NCBI GenBank assembly: GCA_034509755.1
Contig: CM067555.1
Coordinates: 3,914,142-3,978,141 of the forward strand
Direction of reading: 5' to 3'
Source of the DNA: Anisodus tanguticus
Taxonomy: Eukaryota; Streptophyta; Magnoliopsida; Solanales; Solanaceae
DNA: 64,000 bases
Positions 12,287 through 24,118 of this stretch are shown here, one piece after another (the first letter of the stretch is position 1; the number at the start of each line of letters is the position of its first letter). The position numbers were made by a program, and so were the translations under genes. The notes below the pieces were generated by a model. That model saw nothing but the letters and a program-made list of their open reading frames with translations, ran no database searches and had not been told where the DNA came from.

Positions 12287-12493
12287 TGAAAGATAGAATA
12301 ATTTTCCTTGGGGATTCCTTTCATTATTCACAATATATATAGCTGTACAAAGGTTGATTCCTAATATGGTACGAATCCTAACTTACCTTACAAAGGTTGA
12401 TTCCTAATACAATTAGAATCCTAAGTTACCTTAAATATACATCTATCATAATTACAAAATATACAGAGTATATTCGGAGAATATTCGCTAATA
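12287..12493 (-). repeat. 3' LTR of copia element 1
   Basis: Partner of 16812-17019. Differences cluster at a few bases (near 12304, 12340 and 12475). Confidence 0.9.
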
Positions 12494-12503
12494 CTCCCCC
12501 TCA

Positions 12504-15500
12504 GACGGAGCGGGAGGAGGCCGAACGCTAAGGCTGGATCAGAAGTCGGTGAAGAGCTGTCGCGGTAGTCCCTTTGTGAAGATGTCGCATACCGATAAGA
12601 GGAAGGCACGTGTAAAATTTTGACCGACCACGGCAACCTTCTCTCGCACAAAGTGGATATCCATCTCAATATGCTTAGTCCGCCGATGTTGGACCGGATT
12701 ATGAGATATATAGATGGCGATATGTTGTCACAATAGACTATAGACGCCTTGCGGAGTGGACACGGAGCTCTAAAAGAAGATTTCGGAGCCAACAGATCTC
12801 AAAGCAACTACATTAGCAACACCGCGATATTCTCGCTTCAAAGCACTCGAACGGGATAGTGTGGCCTCGCCTCTTGGCGGACCATGAGATAAGATTATCC
12901 CCAAGAAATACACAAGTACACGAGGTGGAGCGACGTGTGTCCGGGCATCCCGCCCAATCCGCATCCGTGTAGGCAAGTAACTTGGTTGGGGGGCGAGAGG
13001 GGTATAAGTGTAATCCAAAGTCTAGTGTGCCCTTAACGTATATGATAATACGTTTGAGGGCGGCAAAATGGGACTCTCGGGGGTCGTGCATGAACAGACA
13101 CACCGCCGAACGGCATATGTAATATCGGGCCTAGTGAATGTAAGATATCGAAGAGCACCCGCTAGACTCCGATATAGAGTGAGATCGAAAGCGGCGCACC
13201 GTCATTGACACTAATCTTGGATTTGGAGTCCACCGGAGTTGGCATAATTTTACAATTTGCCATCTTGGCCCCGTACACTATCTCTTCGCATACTTACGCC
13301 GACATAAGAACATAGTGGTGCAGATCTGGTTACCGATATACCCAAAAAATAACTTAGCTTGCCCAAGTCGGTCATAGCAAATTCAGTTTTGAGTAGAGCA
13401 ATGATTTCATTCTTCAAACCGTCGATGAGGCAAGTAAGAACAATGTCATCGACATATAATAGCAAATATGCGGTCGCTACCTCGGTGAAAAGTGAAGAGA
13501 GAGTTATCACACCTGCTACATACAAAACCAATCGCAAAAGATACCGGCAAAACGATCATACCAAGCGCGGGGTGTCTGTTTCGGTCCATACAATGACTTT
13601 TCGAGACGACACACAAACCGCGGAGTCGCCGGATGAACAAAGCCGTGAGGTCGATGCATGTACACGATCTCTTTCAAATCCCCATGAAGGAATGCATTCT
13701 TGACATCAAGCGATGAATTGGCCAATGCATGCCCATAGCAATACCGAGAACGATCCGAATAGTGGCCGGTTTAACAACCGGACTGAATGTCTCACCACAA
13801 TCAATACCCTCCTGCTGATTAGTGCCATTGGCGACTAGTCTTGCCTTATACCTCTCTAAGTCACCACTGTCTCTGAACTTGTGCCGAAATAGCCACATAC
13901 ACCGGATAATATTCACACCTTCGGGTCTAGGTACCAAATCCCAAGTGTTCTGCTTGGTTAAAGCGTTAAATTCCTCGCACATGGCCGCATTCCAATTTGG
14001 GTCCAGTTTTGCTAGTTTTGGATTTTGTGGAATGGGTGATAAGGTTTGTGTGGAGAGATTGAAGTGAACCTTGGGTTTGAAGATCCCGTGTTGTGCACGA
14101 GTCTCCATACGATGAGACGGCAGTGGCGGTGGATCGGGGCTGGGAGGTTCTTTGGTCCATCGGTTCGGACCGGTGGGCGCAGCTCACCCGGACCGGTTTC
14201 GGTGACTCGACTGGGGGTTGTAGGGGTGAGCAGGGAGCTGTTGGGGTGGTGCCGGACAGTGGTGAGACTGTCGGAACAGTGGGCTGCTGTTGATATAGAT
14301 TTTGGATGATCGGGGACAGACTTGGTTCATCGAGAAAGATGTAATCGGTGGTCTGAAATTTCCGGAGATTTGAAAAAGGAAAGGTTGTCTCATCAAAGGT
14401 GACGTGACGGGAGACGATGATTTTGCAAGTAGCAATGTCATAGCACAAGTAGCCCCGATGATTAGGAGATAGACCAAGGAAGACACATGGCGAGTGCGAG
14501 GTGCAAGTTTGTGAGGTGCGGTGGAGGCCATGTTGGGGTAGCATAAGCATCCAAAAATACGTAGGTGATCATATGATGGTAGCCTACGGTATAAGATTTC
14601 GGTAGGGGTCTTATTTTGGAGTGTGCTAGTTGGTAAAATATTAAGAAGGGATTCTACCATTTTGACAGCATAGACCCAAAAAGGCGGTGGTAGGCAGGCA
14701 TGAAACAGAAGTGTGCGAACCATGTTATTGATGGTACGTATAATTCTTTCAGCCTTTCCGTTTTGGGAAGAAGTATAGGGACAAGAAAAATGGAAAACCA
14801 TACCTTGTTTAGAACAGAAATTGTGAAATGTCGAGTTATTAAATTCACGTCCATTATCACATTGGAATGATTTGATAGATTTTTCAAATTGTGTTTTAAT
14901 GAAGTTGTGAAACTCGAGGAATTTTGTAAAAACTTGATTTGAATTTCGGTGGGTAAATCCGGACAAAATGTGAAAAATCATCCAAGAATACTAGATAGAA
15001 TTTATGACCCAAAGAGCTAACAATCGGAGATGTCCACAAATCAGCATGAACAATATCAAAGGGAGAAAAAATAACACTGTTTGATGACATAAATTGAAGA
15101 CGAGTATGTTTGCCTAGTGGACAAGAAAAACAGTGTTGGGCAATTTTTTCATTATTACATTTAATACGCTTAGAAGTCCTAAGAAAAGTAAAAGCGGGTC
15201 TCGGGGTGTCCGAGTCTGTTGTGCCAAGTGGAGGGAGAGATTGCCGCAAGGGATAGAGGTGCTTGCGGCCCGACGGCGGAAGATTGAGTGAATGGGTAGA
15301 GGTCTCCCACACTATTGTGGCGTGTAAGAATTTTCCCCGTATTGAGTTCTTTCACAGAAAAACCAAAAGGGTCAAATTCGACGGCATACGTAATTATTGC
15401 TAGTGAATTTTCTAACAGAGATTAAGTTTTTAATGATGTTAGGTGTGTATAGGACGTGGTTTAGGGAGAAAGGCGGGTGTGTATGTTTGGTGTGTGTGTT

Positions 15501-16663
15501 ACCGTAACCTTCAATTGGAATGCGATGACCATTGCCGACAAGTAATAAATTGAGGACACTTTAACCGACGTAGTTGAGATAGGTTACACGACGACCGGGT
15601 GAGGTGAGATGTGGCTCCGTGTCCATGTACCAATTGTCGTCGGGCTGTTGAAGGTTCACGGTGGTGTAGGCCTGGCCCAAATCGTCGGGGACAAAGCCCA
15701 TTGGGGTCTTCTTCGCTTTGCAGTTGTTCTTCTTCTTTATTCTTTGCGATTCTTCCGCCGAATCTTTGGTCTTCTTGAGTCTTTGTCTTTGCGCAGTCGC
15801 TTGGTCTTTGCTTTGCGAGTCGTTCCGGTCCGGTGTCTTTAGTCTTCTTCGCCGCGCAGCGATTCTTTGCCGCTTCTTCTTTGCCGGTGGGACCGCAACC
15901 AGGTGGTCGCTTCGTTGGTGGACATCTTGTGATGGCTAGTTCCGCCGGCCGCAGTGTTGCCATCCGTCAACGGCTAACGCCCGTTAATTATGTTCCTCTT
16001 ATTTAGCACGTCTAGTTTCTTCCAACAATAGTTGTGAACGTGCCTTGTTGAAACTTGGGAGAGGGTCGGCTTGTTGAATCATTGTTGCGAGTGTGTCATA
16101 TTCACCTTTCGGTAAACCCGCAACAAGTTGAAGCACCATCTTGGTTTCGAAACGAAGTCCCGACGTTGGATAGTTGATCGGTTATGAGTTTCGGTTGCTT
16201 ACAATATTCGGACATGTTGTTAAAATTCTCGAGGCGGGTATTGTTGAATTGCTCTTCCAAATACACGGCCGAGTATTTTTATTGTCCTGAAAGATTTCTT
16301 CTAGTGGGACCCAAAGTTCACGTGCCGTAGCACCTGTTTTCATGATAGTGCATAACGGATCTTTGGAGATGGTGCCGTAGATCCATTGTTTGACGATGGC
16401 GTCAAGACGACGCCGATTGAGTCCGTAACATCGGTGGGACGAGGAACAGATTCGTCAATGTGATCGAGCACGTTGTATGCACACGCATGAATGTAGAATA
16501 GTTCCATCCACATGGAATATTGATAGTCTTCTTGGTCAAGAATTATAGGGATAAAATTCTTGATGTTGTTAACGGCGAATGCCGGATGAAAAGAAGATAC
16601 CGAACGTTGAGAGGGGTTTTCAAGTGTGCCGGTGGATGAAACGAAATTTGTGAGGGAAGACAT
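12504..16663 (-). pseudogene. Broken gag-pol of copia element 1
   Basis: Minus strand, right to left: gag starts at 16663 (MSSLTNFVSSTGTLE, then FHPAFAVNNIKNFI); the gag tail and zinc-knuckle region are scrambled (15.5-16.3 kb); integrase follows with LGKHTRLQF, IKSFQCDNGREFN and SSQNGKAERI (14.2-15.3 kb); RT has DPNWNAAMCEEFNAL, CGETFSPVVKPATI, DVKNAFLHGD and YVDDIV (13.25-14.1 kb); RNase H has YTDADWAGCPDTRRS and ends near 12500. At least eight reading frames are needed to cover it. The breaks are mostly single-base indels, surprisingly many for LTRs this similar. The gag and RT wording resembles the element at 24.1-29.1 kb. Confidence 0.9.
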
Positions 16664-16811
16664 GGTTGCCGCCCTGTCGAGGGAAGGGAATTTTTCGGTT
16701 TGGCCGAAATATGGAGGAAGAAACCGATTTTTTTTTTTTTTCCGTGAAATCGGAAAAAAAAAATCGATTTCGGCCGGGAATGAGGATTTAGGTTTTAGGC
16801 TCTTGATACCA

Positions 16812-17019
16812 TGAAAGATAGAATAATTCTCCCTTGGGGATTCCTTTCATTATTCACAATATATATATTTGTACAAAGGTTGATTCCTAATATGGTACGA
16901 ATCCTAACTTACCTTACAAAGGTTGATTCCTAATACAATTAGAATCCTAAGTTACCTTAAATATACATCTATCATAATTACAAAATATACAGAGAATATT
17001 CGGAGAATATTCGCTAATA
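16812..17019 (-). repeat. 5' LTR of copia element 1
   Basis: The PBS TGGTATCAAGAGCC follows its CA end on the minus strand. Confidence 0.9.
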
Positions 17020-17024
17020 ATTTT

Positions 17025-17514
17025 ATTTAAAAGCTTAAATAAATGTACTTTTAAGTAAATGTATATTCGATGTGATGGATGAACATTTGTAAGGTTCAAA
17101 GAACTATATTTTTACTTCTTTAAAGCCTCTGATTTATGGATCCTACTTTAAAAGTATTTGTGTTTTTCAGGACTATCCTCCCCACTATCGTTCTTAGCCA
17201 CCACATAAATTCAAAATTTCCACAATGCTCTCACTTTTAAAGAATATTTTTAGTTTCATGTTATGATCAGAGATATTGAAGTCAATTTTTCCGCCAAACA
17301 GGCTATTGGAATCTTTCATATAGTAGCAAGACCAACCTTTGATAAATCATGTTATTACTCATATATTAGTCTGCATTGAACTTCCGTGTTAATCTAAATC
17401 CGCTTTCTTAAGGTTACATTAATATGAGGTAGCTACTCCAGTAGTGATACTAATCTTTGGAATATATAATCTTAAAATAGTGTTGAACTTTGTATTCTTG
17501 ATTCTGATGTCTGT
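17025..17514. other. Intergenic
   Basis: No gene. About 17060-17230 resembles 33560-33760 (shared AAGGTTCAAAGAACTA and TATCCTCC blocks), the last anchor of the segmental duplication. Confidence 0.5.
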
Positions 17515-17756
17515 TACTTGTTTAATGTGTTTCGGCTATTGCCTTATTTCGCTGTTGTTATTGTATTTTATCTGAATGCTCTGTTCTGTTTTTTTTATAT
17601 TAGTTGTCTTGCATATCTACTTTTATTTGCGATACTTGAGTCGATTCGGAAACAACTTTTCTACCTCTACAAAAAAGAGATAAAGTCTGTCTATACTCTA
17701 CCCTCTTCGGACCCTACTTTATGGGATTATATTGGATTTGTTGATGTTCAATGTTG
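17515..17756 (+). mobile_element. RTE LINE 3'-end fragment
   Basis: It matches the 3' tail wording of the two longer LINEs: GAGTCGATTCGGAAACAAC, CCCTCTTCGGACCC and a final GGATTTGTTGATGTT. There is no RT coding sequence, so it is a strongly 5'-truncated copy. Confidence 0.65.
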
Positions 17757-18164
17757 AACTTTGTGTAAAAGAACTATTTAAGGCCATTTCTAATCTTGTG
17801 AAAGCAAATGCATTGTCCACTTCACGCAAAAAAATTAAAGTTTAGTTTCCTTTTTCGTTAGTGTTGCAATTTTTATCTCATAGTTGCATTATTTTTTCAA
17901 GAGGAGGACCAAGCTTCGACCTGTCAATCATCTACATTGGCTCGTACTATGTACAACTTATTGCCATAACGTGTATTTAAAATATCACCGTCATTATTGT
18001 GGCCAAATTATTGAGAGTATATATGACCACAACTCATTTTGAGATCCGATTATTGCAATTGCTCAGGATAGCCTTTTTTAGCTTCTAGGGTCTATTTCTT
18101 AGTTCAAGATTCCTCTTAGTATCTTATTAACTGGAATCAAAGAATTAGTAGATCTGTTCCGCCC

Positions 18165-18445
18165 AAAATGGGAATGGGCTAGGGTTATGAACTTATAATC
18201 TGATGATCGAGTCGATTCCATGATTATAAGTTCATTCCATACCGGACCAGGCCGGAATAGAGTTATATACATTCTCATTATGAGAATGGGTCATTCGGGC
18301 CTATCTAAATAGATACTATGTTTACATATGGATCCCTACATCGTTACATTCCATTTAGGATTAGGAATACGTGTAATCGGACCTGCTTTTTACATATCTC
18401 TATTGGGACCCTATTCACCCGACTTCTTTATTTTTTTCCAGTTCT
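18165..18445. other. Probable plastid-derived insertion (NUPT), non-coding
   Basis: Base composition and wording change here. There are two clean hairpins: GAACTTATAATC with its exact complement (18189-18200 / 18222-18233), and CATTCTCAT-T-ATGAGAATG (18270-18288). The rest, such as GGATTAGGAATACGTGTAAT, reads to me like a chloroplast intergenic spacer. I cannot name the plastid locus and recognise it only by style. Confidence 0.4.
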
Positions 18446-18551
18446 TGATTACGTAGGTGCCAATATAATATATAGATTTACAATTTAAATTTTATGAATT
18501 TCGAATACTAATGAATCCACTGTCCATTTGAGTTATTCGGTGCAGAGTTTA

Positions 18552-18555
<4 letters not shown>

Positions 18556-18612
<57 letters not shown>
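18556..18612. repeat. (TA)n microsatellite
   Basis: About 57 bp of uninterrupted TA. Confidence 0.97.
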
Positions 18613-18614
<2 letters not shown>

Positions 18615-18865
18615 GGATTTCTTAACACATACAAAGTATGAGCTTAAGCTACTAGATTTGGTTGTAAATTCTTAATTTAGTAAACTAAATATGTTTGTAC
18701 ATATTAAAATTTTGTAATGTGCCAAACAATTTGATTACTTATAAGGTAAACATATAGATAAAAACTAATCATGATAACTTGATATAAACAGTAAATAACT
18801 TACTCATAATTCTAGTTATAATGCCAGAATATACAACTATAGTTATTACATTGGACTTTTTGCTA

Positions 18866-19110
18866 TTTCTCTCCCTTCACTTTTACTTGTCACGTTTCGT
18901 TTCTCTAGAGTCAAACTATATAAATTTTGACCAACATTTTTTCATATTAGTATGATAAGAATTGCAACTTATAGTATTTTACATATAGTTTTTGATATCT
19001 AAATTTTAATTTTAAAATATTAAATTAATCTAATATAATTTAGATCCGAAGATTAATTAAATTAACTCTTGAAAAACGAAACGTGACAAGTAAAAGTGAA
19101 CGAAAGAATT
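18866..19110. mobile_element. Stowaway-like MITE, second subfamily
   Basis: Long terminal inverted repeats: CCCTTCACTTTTACTTGTCA on the left and TGACAAGTAAAAGTGAACGA on the right, extending through CGTTTCGTTT...AGAGTCAA. A close relative lies at 51016-51273 inside the HAD gene's 5'UTR intron. Confidence 0.75.
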
Positions 19111-19749
19111 ACATGTTTTCTCCTGGCTATGTAAGCTGTACGAAATGGAGAGGATAAGGTTCTTTTGGATTCCATTGTTTAGGCTCAATATAATGTGAAT
19201 TATGGATAGATTTTGTATTCTCTCATATCAGATTTTTAATTTCATTTTCTTCTTGTCATTTTGGGAGATGGGGTTGGGGACAGATGCAGCTCTTTCATAC
19301 ACTTGGTGTAGCTAATGCCATGTCAGAATTAATTTTATAAAAATAGAAATTGAGATGATGTGGCAATGTCTGTTCGTCGAGTCATCTTATCTGCCTTGCA
19401 CATTAATTTGTGGCTAACAGTAACTCTTAAATTCAGTGAGGATTCATGGCATATAAAAAAGTGTGTAACTTAATTGTATGTATCAGATAGTTTAAGCAAA
19501 ATATTTGATATTATCAAGTAACTTGAGAAATAACTGTCTATAATAAGTGAATAATAACATTTATTTTAACAGAAAAATAAAGCTTGTATAGATCTATCTC
19601 GTGATACAGTAAAGGTAAACGGTATTTTGTTTTAAATTTCCGAATTCCGACCCGTGTGTCACTTTAGTGCACATAATAAGCAGATTATATATTTCACAAA
19701 TCTCGGCTCATTAGTATCCTTTTTACCTCTTCATATATATGCCCTTTAT

Positions 19750-19974
19750 TTTTTTTATTTTTTTTTGTTGACAAAGGAACCCGCAGCCGCTACTTTCTCG
19801 AGTGCGCACAGGGTAAACCCCGGACTGACGCAATAGCCTGCAAACCACGTCAGCCGATTAACCACACTTGGCAAGCCATGTGTGACAGGCTCAACCAAGA
19901 AGGTTTATGCAGGGGATCGAACTCGTGACCTTACGATCCCGCGCTCTACTGCTACTGGCTACCCTTGCGGGTAT
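19750..19974 (-). mobile_element. tRNA-derived SINE
   Basis: The minus strand has an A-box-like TAGCCAGTAGCAGTAGAGCG and a B-box GAGTTCGATCCCC near its 5' end, and an A-rich tail (T-run 19750-19770 on the plus strand). It is flanked by an exact 17-bp target duplication ATATATATGCCCTTTAT (19733-19749 and 19975-19991). The ends are therefore certain; the family name is not. Confidence 0.88.
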
Positions 19975-20552
19975 ATATATATGCCCTTTATGACTTTATG
20001 TGTGTGTGATATAGTTCTTTCACAAAAAGTGCTAGAGGCATTGCATTAGATAAGCACTATATAGGATTCATTAGTTATTTGTTGGGCTAGATCAAGCCTA
20101 AGATTAATATGGTGTGATATTATTCATTATAGGTTAAATTTATATTTTCCCCTAAAATACCCTCAAGAGGATCCCTACATTCTATAATTACCGATGTGAA
20201 CTTTGTTTACCCGATAGTCTTCTGTTCGAACTAAGTTTCAAATTAGCCATTACCAAAATCACAGACTAATTTATGAGATTTATTGTGTGCCTCCCACATG
20301 AATGACCGTAACATACTGAAATCAGAGCTAGCTTCTTCTTGTGCGTATGTGTTTTAAAGCTATCTTTGACAGGATAAAGATAGTAGACTGTGCCCACGAC
20401 ATTACTCCGCTATCTCCATATTCGTTTCGCCAAATAATTAGCTTTTATATTAGAGGTTGGGTTAAACTAGTCGAAATATATTCTTAACATGAAGTAAAAT
20501 TATTCGTTTTAGATGAAGATTGCACAAATTTTCCCATAATGTCTCACATATA

Positions 20553-21016
20553 CTCCCCCTGTCCCAATTTATTTGGCGTACTTTTTTTTAGTCCGTCCAA
20601 AAAAGAATGACACATTTTCTGATTTCACTACAAGAAAGTATAGAATTGATAACAAAACTTTAGCAACAATAAATATATTGTTGTTAAAAAACGTAAATGG
20701 CAATAAAAAATTAATATATTGTTGCTAAAAATACATAAATGACAACAAAAAAAAAACTTGTTATTGCGAAAACTTATCGCATCGGAGGTTATTGCAACGG
20801 AATGCAACAATTTTTGTTGTTGGCAAATGCCTTTCTTCTTGTAGTGTTTGACAATAATTTAACTTTAAATTTTACATTTTACGCTTAACAAGATGATCTA
20901 TAACCACACAAATATCTTTGAATTGTTTTAGAGTACCACAAAACTTAAAAAATTTCATTTATTTCTTAAACTTTGTGGACAGTCAAACAACATCATATAA
21001 ATTGGGACGGAGGAAG
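20553..21016. mobile_element. Stowaway-like MITE interrupted by a CACTA MITE
   Basis: Ends CTCCCCCTGTCCCAATTTAT (left) and AAATTGGGACGGAGGAAG (right), with TA on both sides (20551-20552, 21017-21018). Without the nested 211-bp element and its 3-bp duplication it is 250 bp long, the usual size for this family here. Confidence 0.85.
20636..20846. mobile_element. Non-autonomous CACTA element (MITE)
   Basis: It begins CACTACAAGAAA and ends TTTCTTCTTGTAGTG, with a 3-bp target duplication TTT (20633-20635, 20847-20849), all diagnostic of the CACTA (En/Spm) superfamily. The interior has inverted TTGTTGTTAAAAA/TTTTTGTTGTTGG-like repeats. It is too short to encode transposase. Confidence 0.9.
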
Positions 21017-21018
21017 TA

Positions 21019-22271
21019 CATAATTTTCCATATCATTGTGAAACTTTATTCGCAATCCAACATTTTTAATATACTAATGGACTGTCCATCAAATCACATG
21101 ACCAAAAAATCATGGTACTAATTAATTGAAAAAACGATTGGCTCGGTCATTTTCAGGTGAAACTTGATAAGTATTGATGATATGGAACTAATGTATGATC
21201 CACAAAGATTAGACATGAATGGCTGTCACAAAATGTGTTAAACTTTAACCAAACAAAATGTGTTACTGTAAACTTTAACCAAACAAAATGTGTTGTCTTT
21301 GCACCTACTATATGAACAGACCTTCCAGCTTGAATATAAAAGCAGCCATGAAAAAGCCCCTAATTAAGTGACTTTCCTACTTGGAAAGCAGCAAAGAAGA
21401 AATTAAATATATACTTGCCAAAACCTCAAATAATAATTCTTTAATCCCAATCATTTGGTTGTGTTTCTAATTCTACCTGCTTGGGCTCAATTTTATGTCA
21501 TTCACTAGTATACTAGTCTTTTTAAAAGAAATATTGTCATATTTGCTAATGAAAAGGGGTTCTTTTATAGTAACACATTTTGCCAATTTCATTAGTGTGT
21601 GCTAGAGTTCCTTAAAACAATTGTTTATATGGACCTCACGAATGTAATCTATTGGTCAATATAGTTAGTGGATTATCACCGGATATCATGGTTCAATTTC
21701 CAATAGCGATAAAAAAAATACTAATAATTTGTTTCTCTACATCTGTCTAAGGTCTTGTCGACAAAGTGACCAAGTCATTATGCTACTAGGAAGTCATAAT
21801 TGCTCCATACAATAATAATTGAGGTGCGCACAAATTACAATTATATATTAATATAAAATTGTTGTCAATTGATTAATTTAAATGCCCTTTTATTGTCTCT
21901 ATTAGTGCTTTTTGTTAAAGTTTCCAATCTTAGTAAAAGTTAAAATATGACAAGTATGCATGCACTTGCGATATTAAAGAAACAACATAAGCTACAAATT
22001 GCTGTATGTATACAAAATAATACTACCACAAACACCACTTACCATTAGTCAAAACCAAAAGGAAAAGGAGAAAAAAAAAAAGACATACTATGATATAATA
22101 CTATTTGGCTTCTTGCCATGTTGGGCAAGGCAAAATGTCTTAAAATAAAAATTACGTAACCACTTTCTAACTCTTGTCATAGGGTTTTGATAGTCAAATT
22201 AGCTAGTATTTTTTTTACTTTACTGGGTAGTTGGATTAGATTTGATGCTTGAAGTAGACAGATATTCTAAT
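21019..22271. other. Intergenic, right copy of a duplicated segment
   Basis: No gene found. About 21560-22200 matches 130-560. A 26-bp tandem word (AACTTTAACCAAACAAAATG) occurs twice near 21240-21295. Confidence 0.55.
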
Positions 22272-23376
22272 TGAAGGAATATATATTGGGGCTAACTCAA
22301 CCCAAAAGCTAGCTTGTAGGGTGAGGATTGTTCAAGTTCATATAAGAAGTCCATGTTCCCATTCTATATTCGATATGAGACTCTTAATACTCCCCGCACG
22401 TCCAGACCTTATTAACTGGAGCGTGGATAGTATAATTTGGAGGCCCAACATCGGTGAACAAAGAATTGGAATGGGCCTGACTCTGATACCATGTAAAGAA
22501 TGGATCTTGGGCCTAACTCAACCCCAAAAGCTAGCTTGTAGGGTGAGGATTGTCCAATTCCATATAAGGAGTCCATGTTCCCATTTCATATCCGATGTGG
22601 GATTCTTGACACTCCCCCGCACTCCTAGACCTTGTTAATTGGAGCGTGAATAATATAATTTGGGGGCCCAACATCGGTGAACAAAGAATTGGAATGAGTC
22701 TAACTCTGATACCATGTAAAGAATGGATCTTGGGCCTAACTCAACCCCAAAAGCTAGCTTGTAGGGTGAGGATTGTCCAAGTCCATATAAGGAGTCCATG
22801 TTCCCATTCCATATCCGATGTGGGACTCATGTAAGAATGGATCTTCGGCCTAACTCAACCCCAAAAGCTAGCTTGTAGGGTGAGGATTGTTCAAGTCCAT
22901 ATAAAGAGTCCATGTTCCCATTCCATATCCAATGTGGGACTCTTAACACTCACCGCACCCCTAGACCTTGTTAACTGGAGTGTAGATAATATAATTTGGG
23001 GGCCTAACATTGGTGAACAAAGAATTGGAATGACATAAAAAGAATGGATCTTGGGTCTAACTCAACCCCAAAAGCTCGCTCGTAGGGTGATGATTGTCCA
23101 AGTCCATATAAGGAGTCCATGTTCCCATTCCATATCCGATGTGGGACTCTTAACACTCCCACACACGCCCAGACCTTGTTAACTAGAGCGTGGATAATAT
23201 AATTTGGGGGCCCAACATCGGTGAACAAAGAATTAGAATGGGTCTGGCTTTGATACCATCTAAAGAATGGATCTTGGGCCTAACTCAACCCCAAAAGCTA
23301 GCTTGTAGGGTGAGAATTGTCCAAATCCATAAGAATTCCATGTTATCATTCCATATCCGATATGACACTCTTAACA
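22272..23376 (-). mobile_element. Six-LTR tandem TRIM array
   Basis: LTR copies: 22272-22389, 22492-22611, 22715-22828 (3' end lost), 22830-22948, about 23034-23155 and 23259-23376. Internal copies: 22390-22491, 22612-22714, 22949-about 23033 (end deleted) and 23156-23258. One internal segment is missing between LTR 3 and LTR 4. In the minus orientation each unit is LTR (TGTTAAGAGTC...TTTACA), PBS TGGTATCAGAGT, then about 100 bp ending in a purine tract (GCGGGGGAGTG). Flanking CTAAT (22267-22271) and CTAAG (23377-23381) look like one target duplication with one change, so the array amplified after, or arrived in, a single insertion. Confidence 0.9.
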
Positions 23377-23805
23377 CTAAGCATCTAATAAATTGGGCTG
23401 TAAGAAAAATATTAAGTTCGATTTTCAATTTTGCTTATCTTTTAAAATATCATCCAACATTCGTTAAATTCCCAATGAGAATCTCTTCGACTTTGTTATT
23501 CAAACACTCATCTAATCTCTTCCCATTCCAAAGCATGGAATTAAATCACAAAAGAAAAAAAATCAATTTGGTGTTCAAGTATATATGCATGAATTTTGCT
23601 TTTTTCTCTTCTAATTTAGAAAGATTTGTCATAAATCACCAATTGGATTGATCCATTCAAGAAAGGCATGAGGCTTTCGGGCGTTGCTTAGACAGAGCTA
23701 GACTACTTAGTTGTTAAAACCACCACTATATATATCTAACCTAAGGAATTTGCTATCTGCACTTTTCTTTTCCGACTTGTACCTTAATACACGGAGTACT
23801 TATAC

Positions 23806-23990
23806 CACCAAAGGATGTGGTGCAACGGATGAGGTTTCTCCTATCTTAATTGGAGGTCTCAGGTTCGATCCATGTGTATATAAAAATACTTGATAGGGTT
23901 CCCACGAATGAGTCTTATGCAAGCCGAATATAATCGGGCTTCAATACGAGTACACAAATATCGCGTAGAAAATGAAAGAAACACTGTGTA
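23806..23990 (+). mobile_element. SINE-like element
   Basis: A-box-like TGTGGTGCAACGGATG is followed about 40 bp later by a B-box AGGTTCGATCC, then a GGGTTCCCACGAATGAG region. It resembles 32375-32530 in spacing and wording. No target duplication was confirmed. Confidence 0.5.
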
Positions 23991-24118
23991 CTTATATATT
24001 CTTGAAAATTAAATTTCTTTTGCAATCAACTAGCATACTTTTAGTTTTGGACATACCTTAAGTAAGTATAATGTGTTTTGTATTACAAACCTGAAATAAA
24101 TAAGTATTCCTTTATAAT

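Larger units (their letters stand above)
12287..17019 (-). mobile_element. Ty1/copia LTR retrotransposon with ATTTT target duplication
   Basis: The LTRs are 12287-12493 and 16812-17019 (207-208 bp, about 97% identical by eye). The 5-bp target duplication ATTTT is exact (12282-12286 and 17020-17024). The minus-strand PBS TGGTATCAAGAGCC (16798-16811) abuts the right LTR, and the polypurine tract TGAGGGGGAG (12494-12503) abuts the left one. Both LTRs start TA rather than TG in the minus orientation. Domain order is gag, protease, integrase, RT, RNase H, as in Ty1/copia. Confidence 0.95.

Noticed and set aside
13359..14309. Plus-strand frames of 66-114 codons inside copia 1
   Set aside because: Antisense shadows of the minus-strand RT and linker region.
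19900..19975. Possible tRNA gene (A-box and B-box)
   Set aside because: No acceptor stem or cloverleaf can be closed, and the unit ends in an A-rich tail inside a target duplication, so it is a SINE head. The same applies at 40.2, 40.4 and 55.4 kb.
22321..22834. Open frames of 105 and 62 codons on the plus strand
   Set aside because: They lie wholly in the TRIM array and repeat each other because the DNA repeats; no protein family is suggested.
22272..23376. CRISPR-like regular repeat/spacer pattern
   Set aside because: Units are 120-bp LTRs and 102-bp internals with PBS and purine tracts, both repeated; this is a plant retroelement array.
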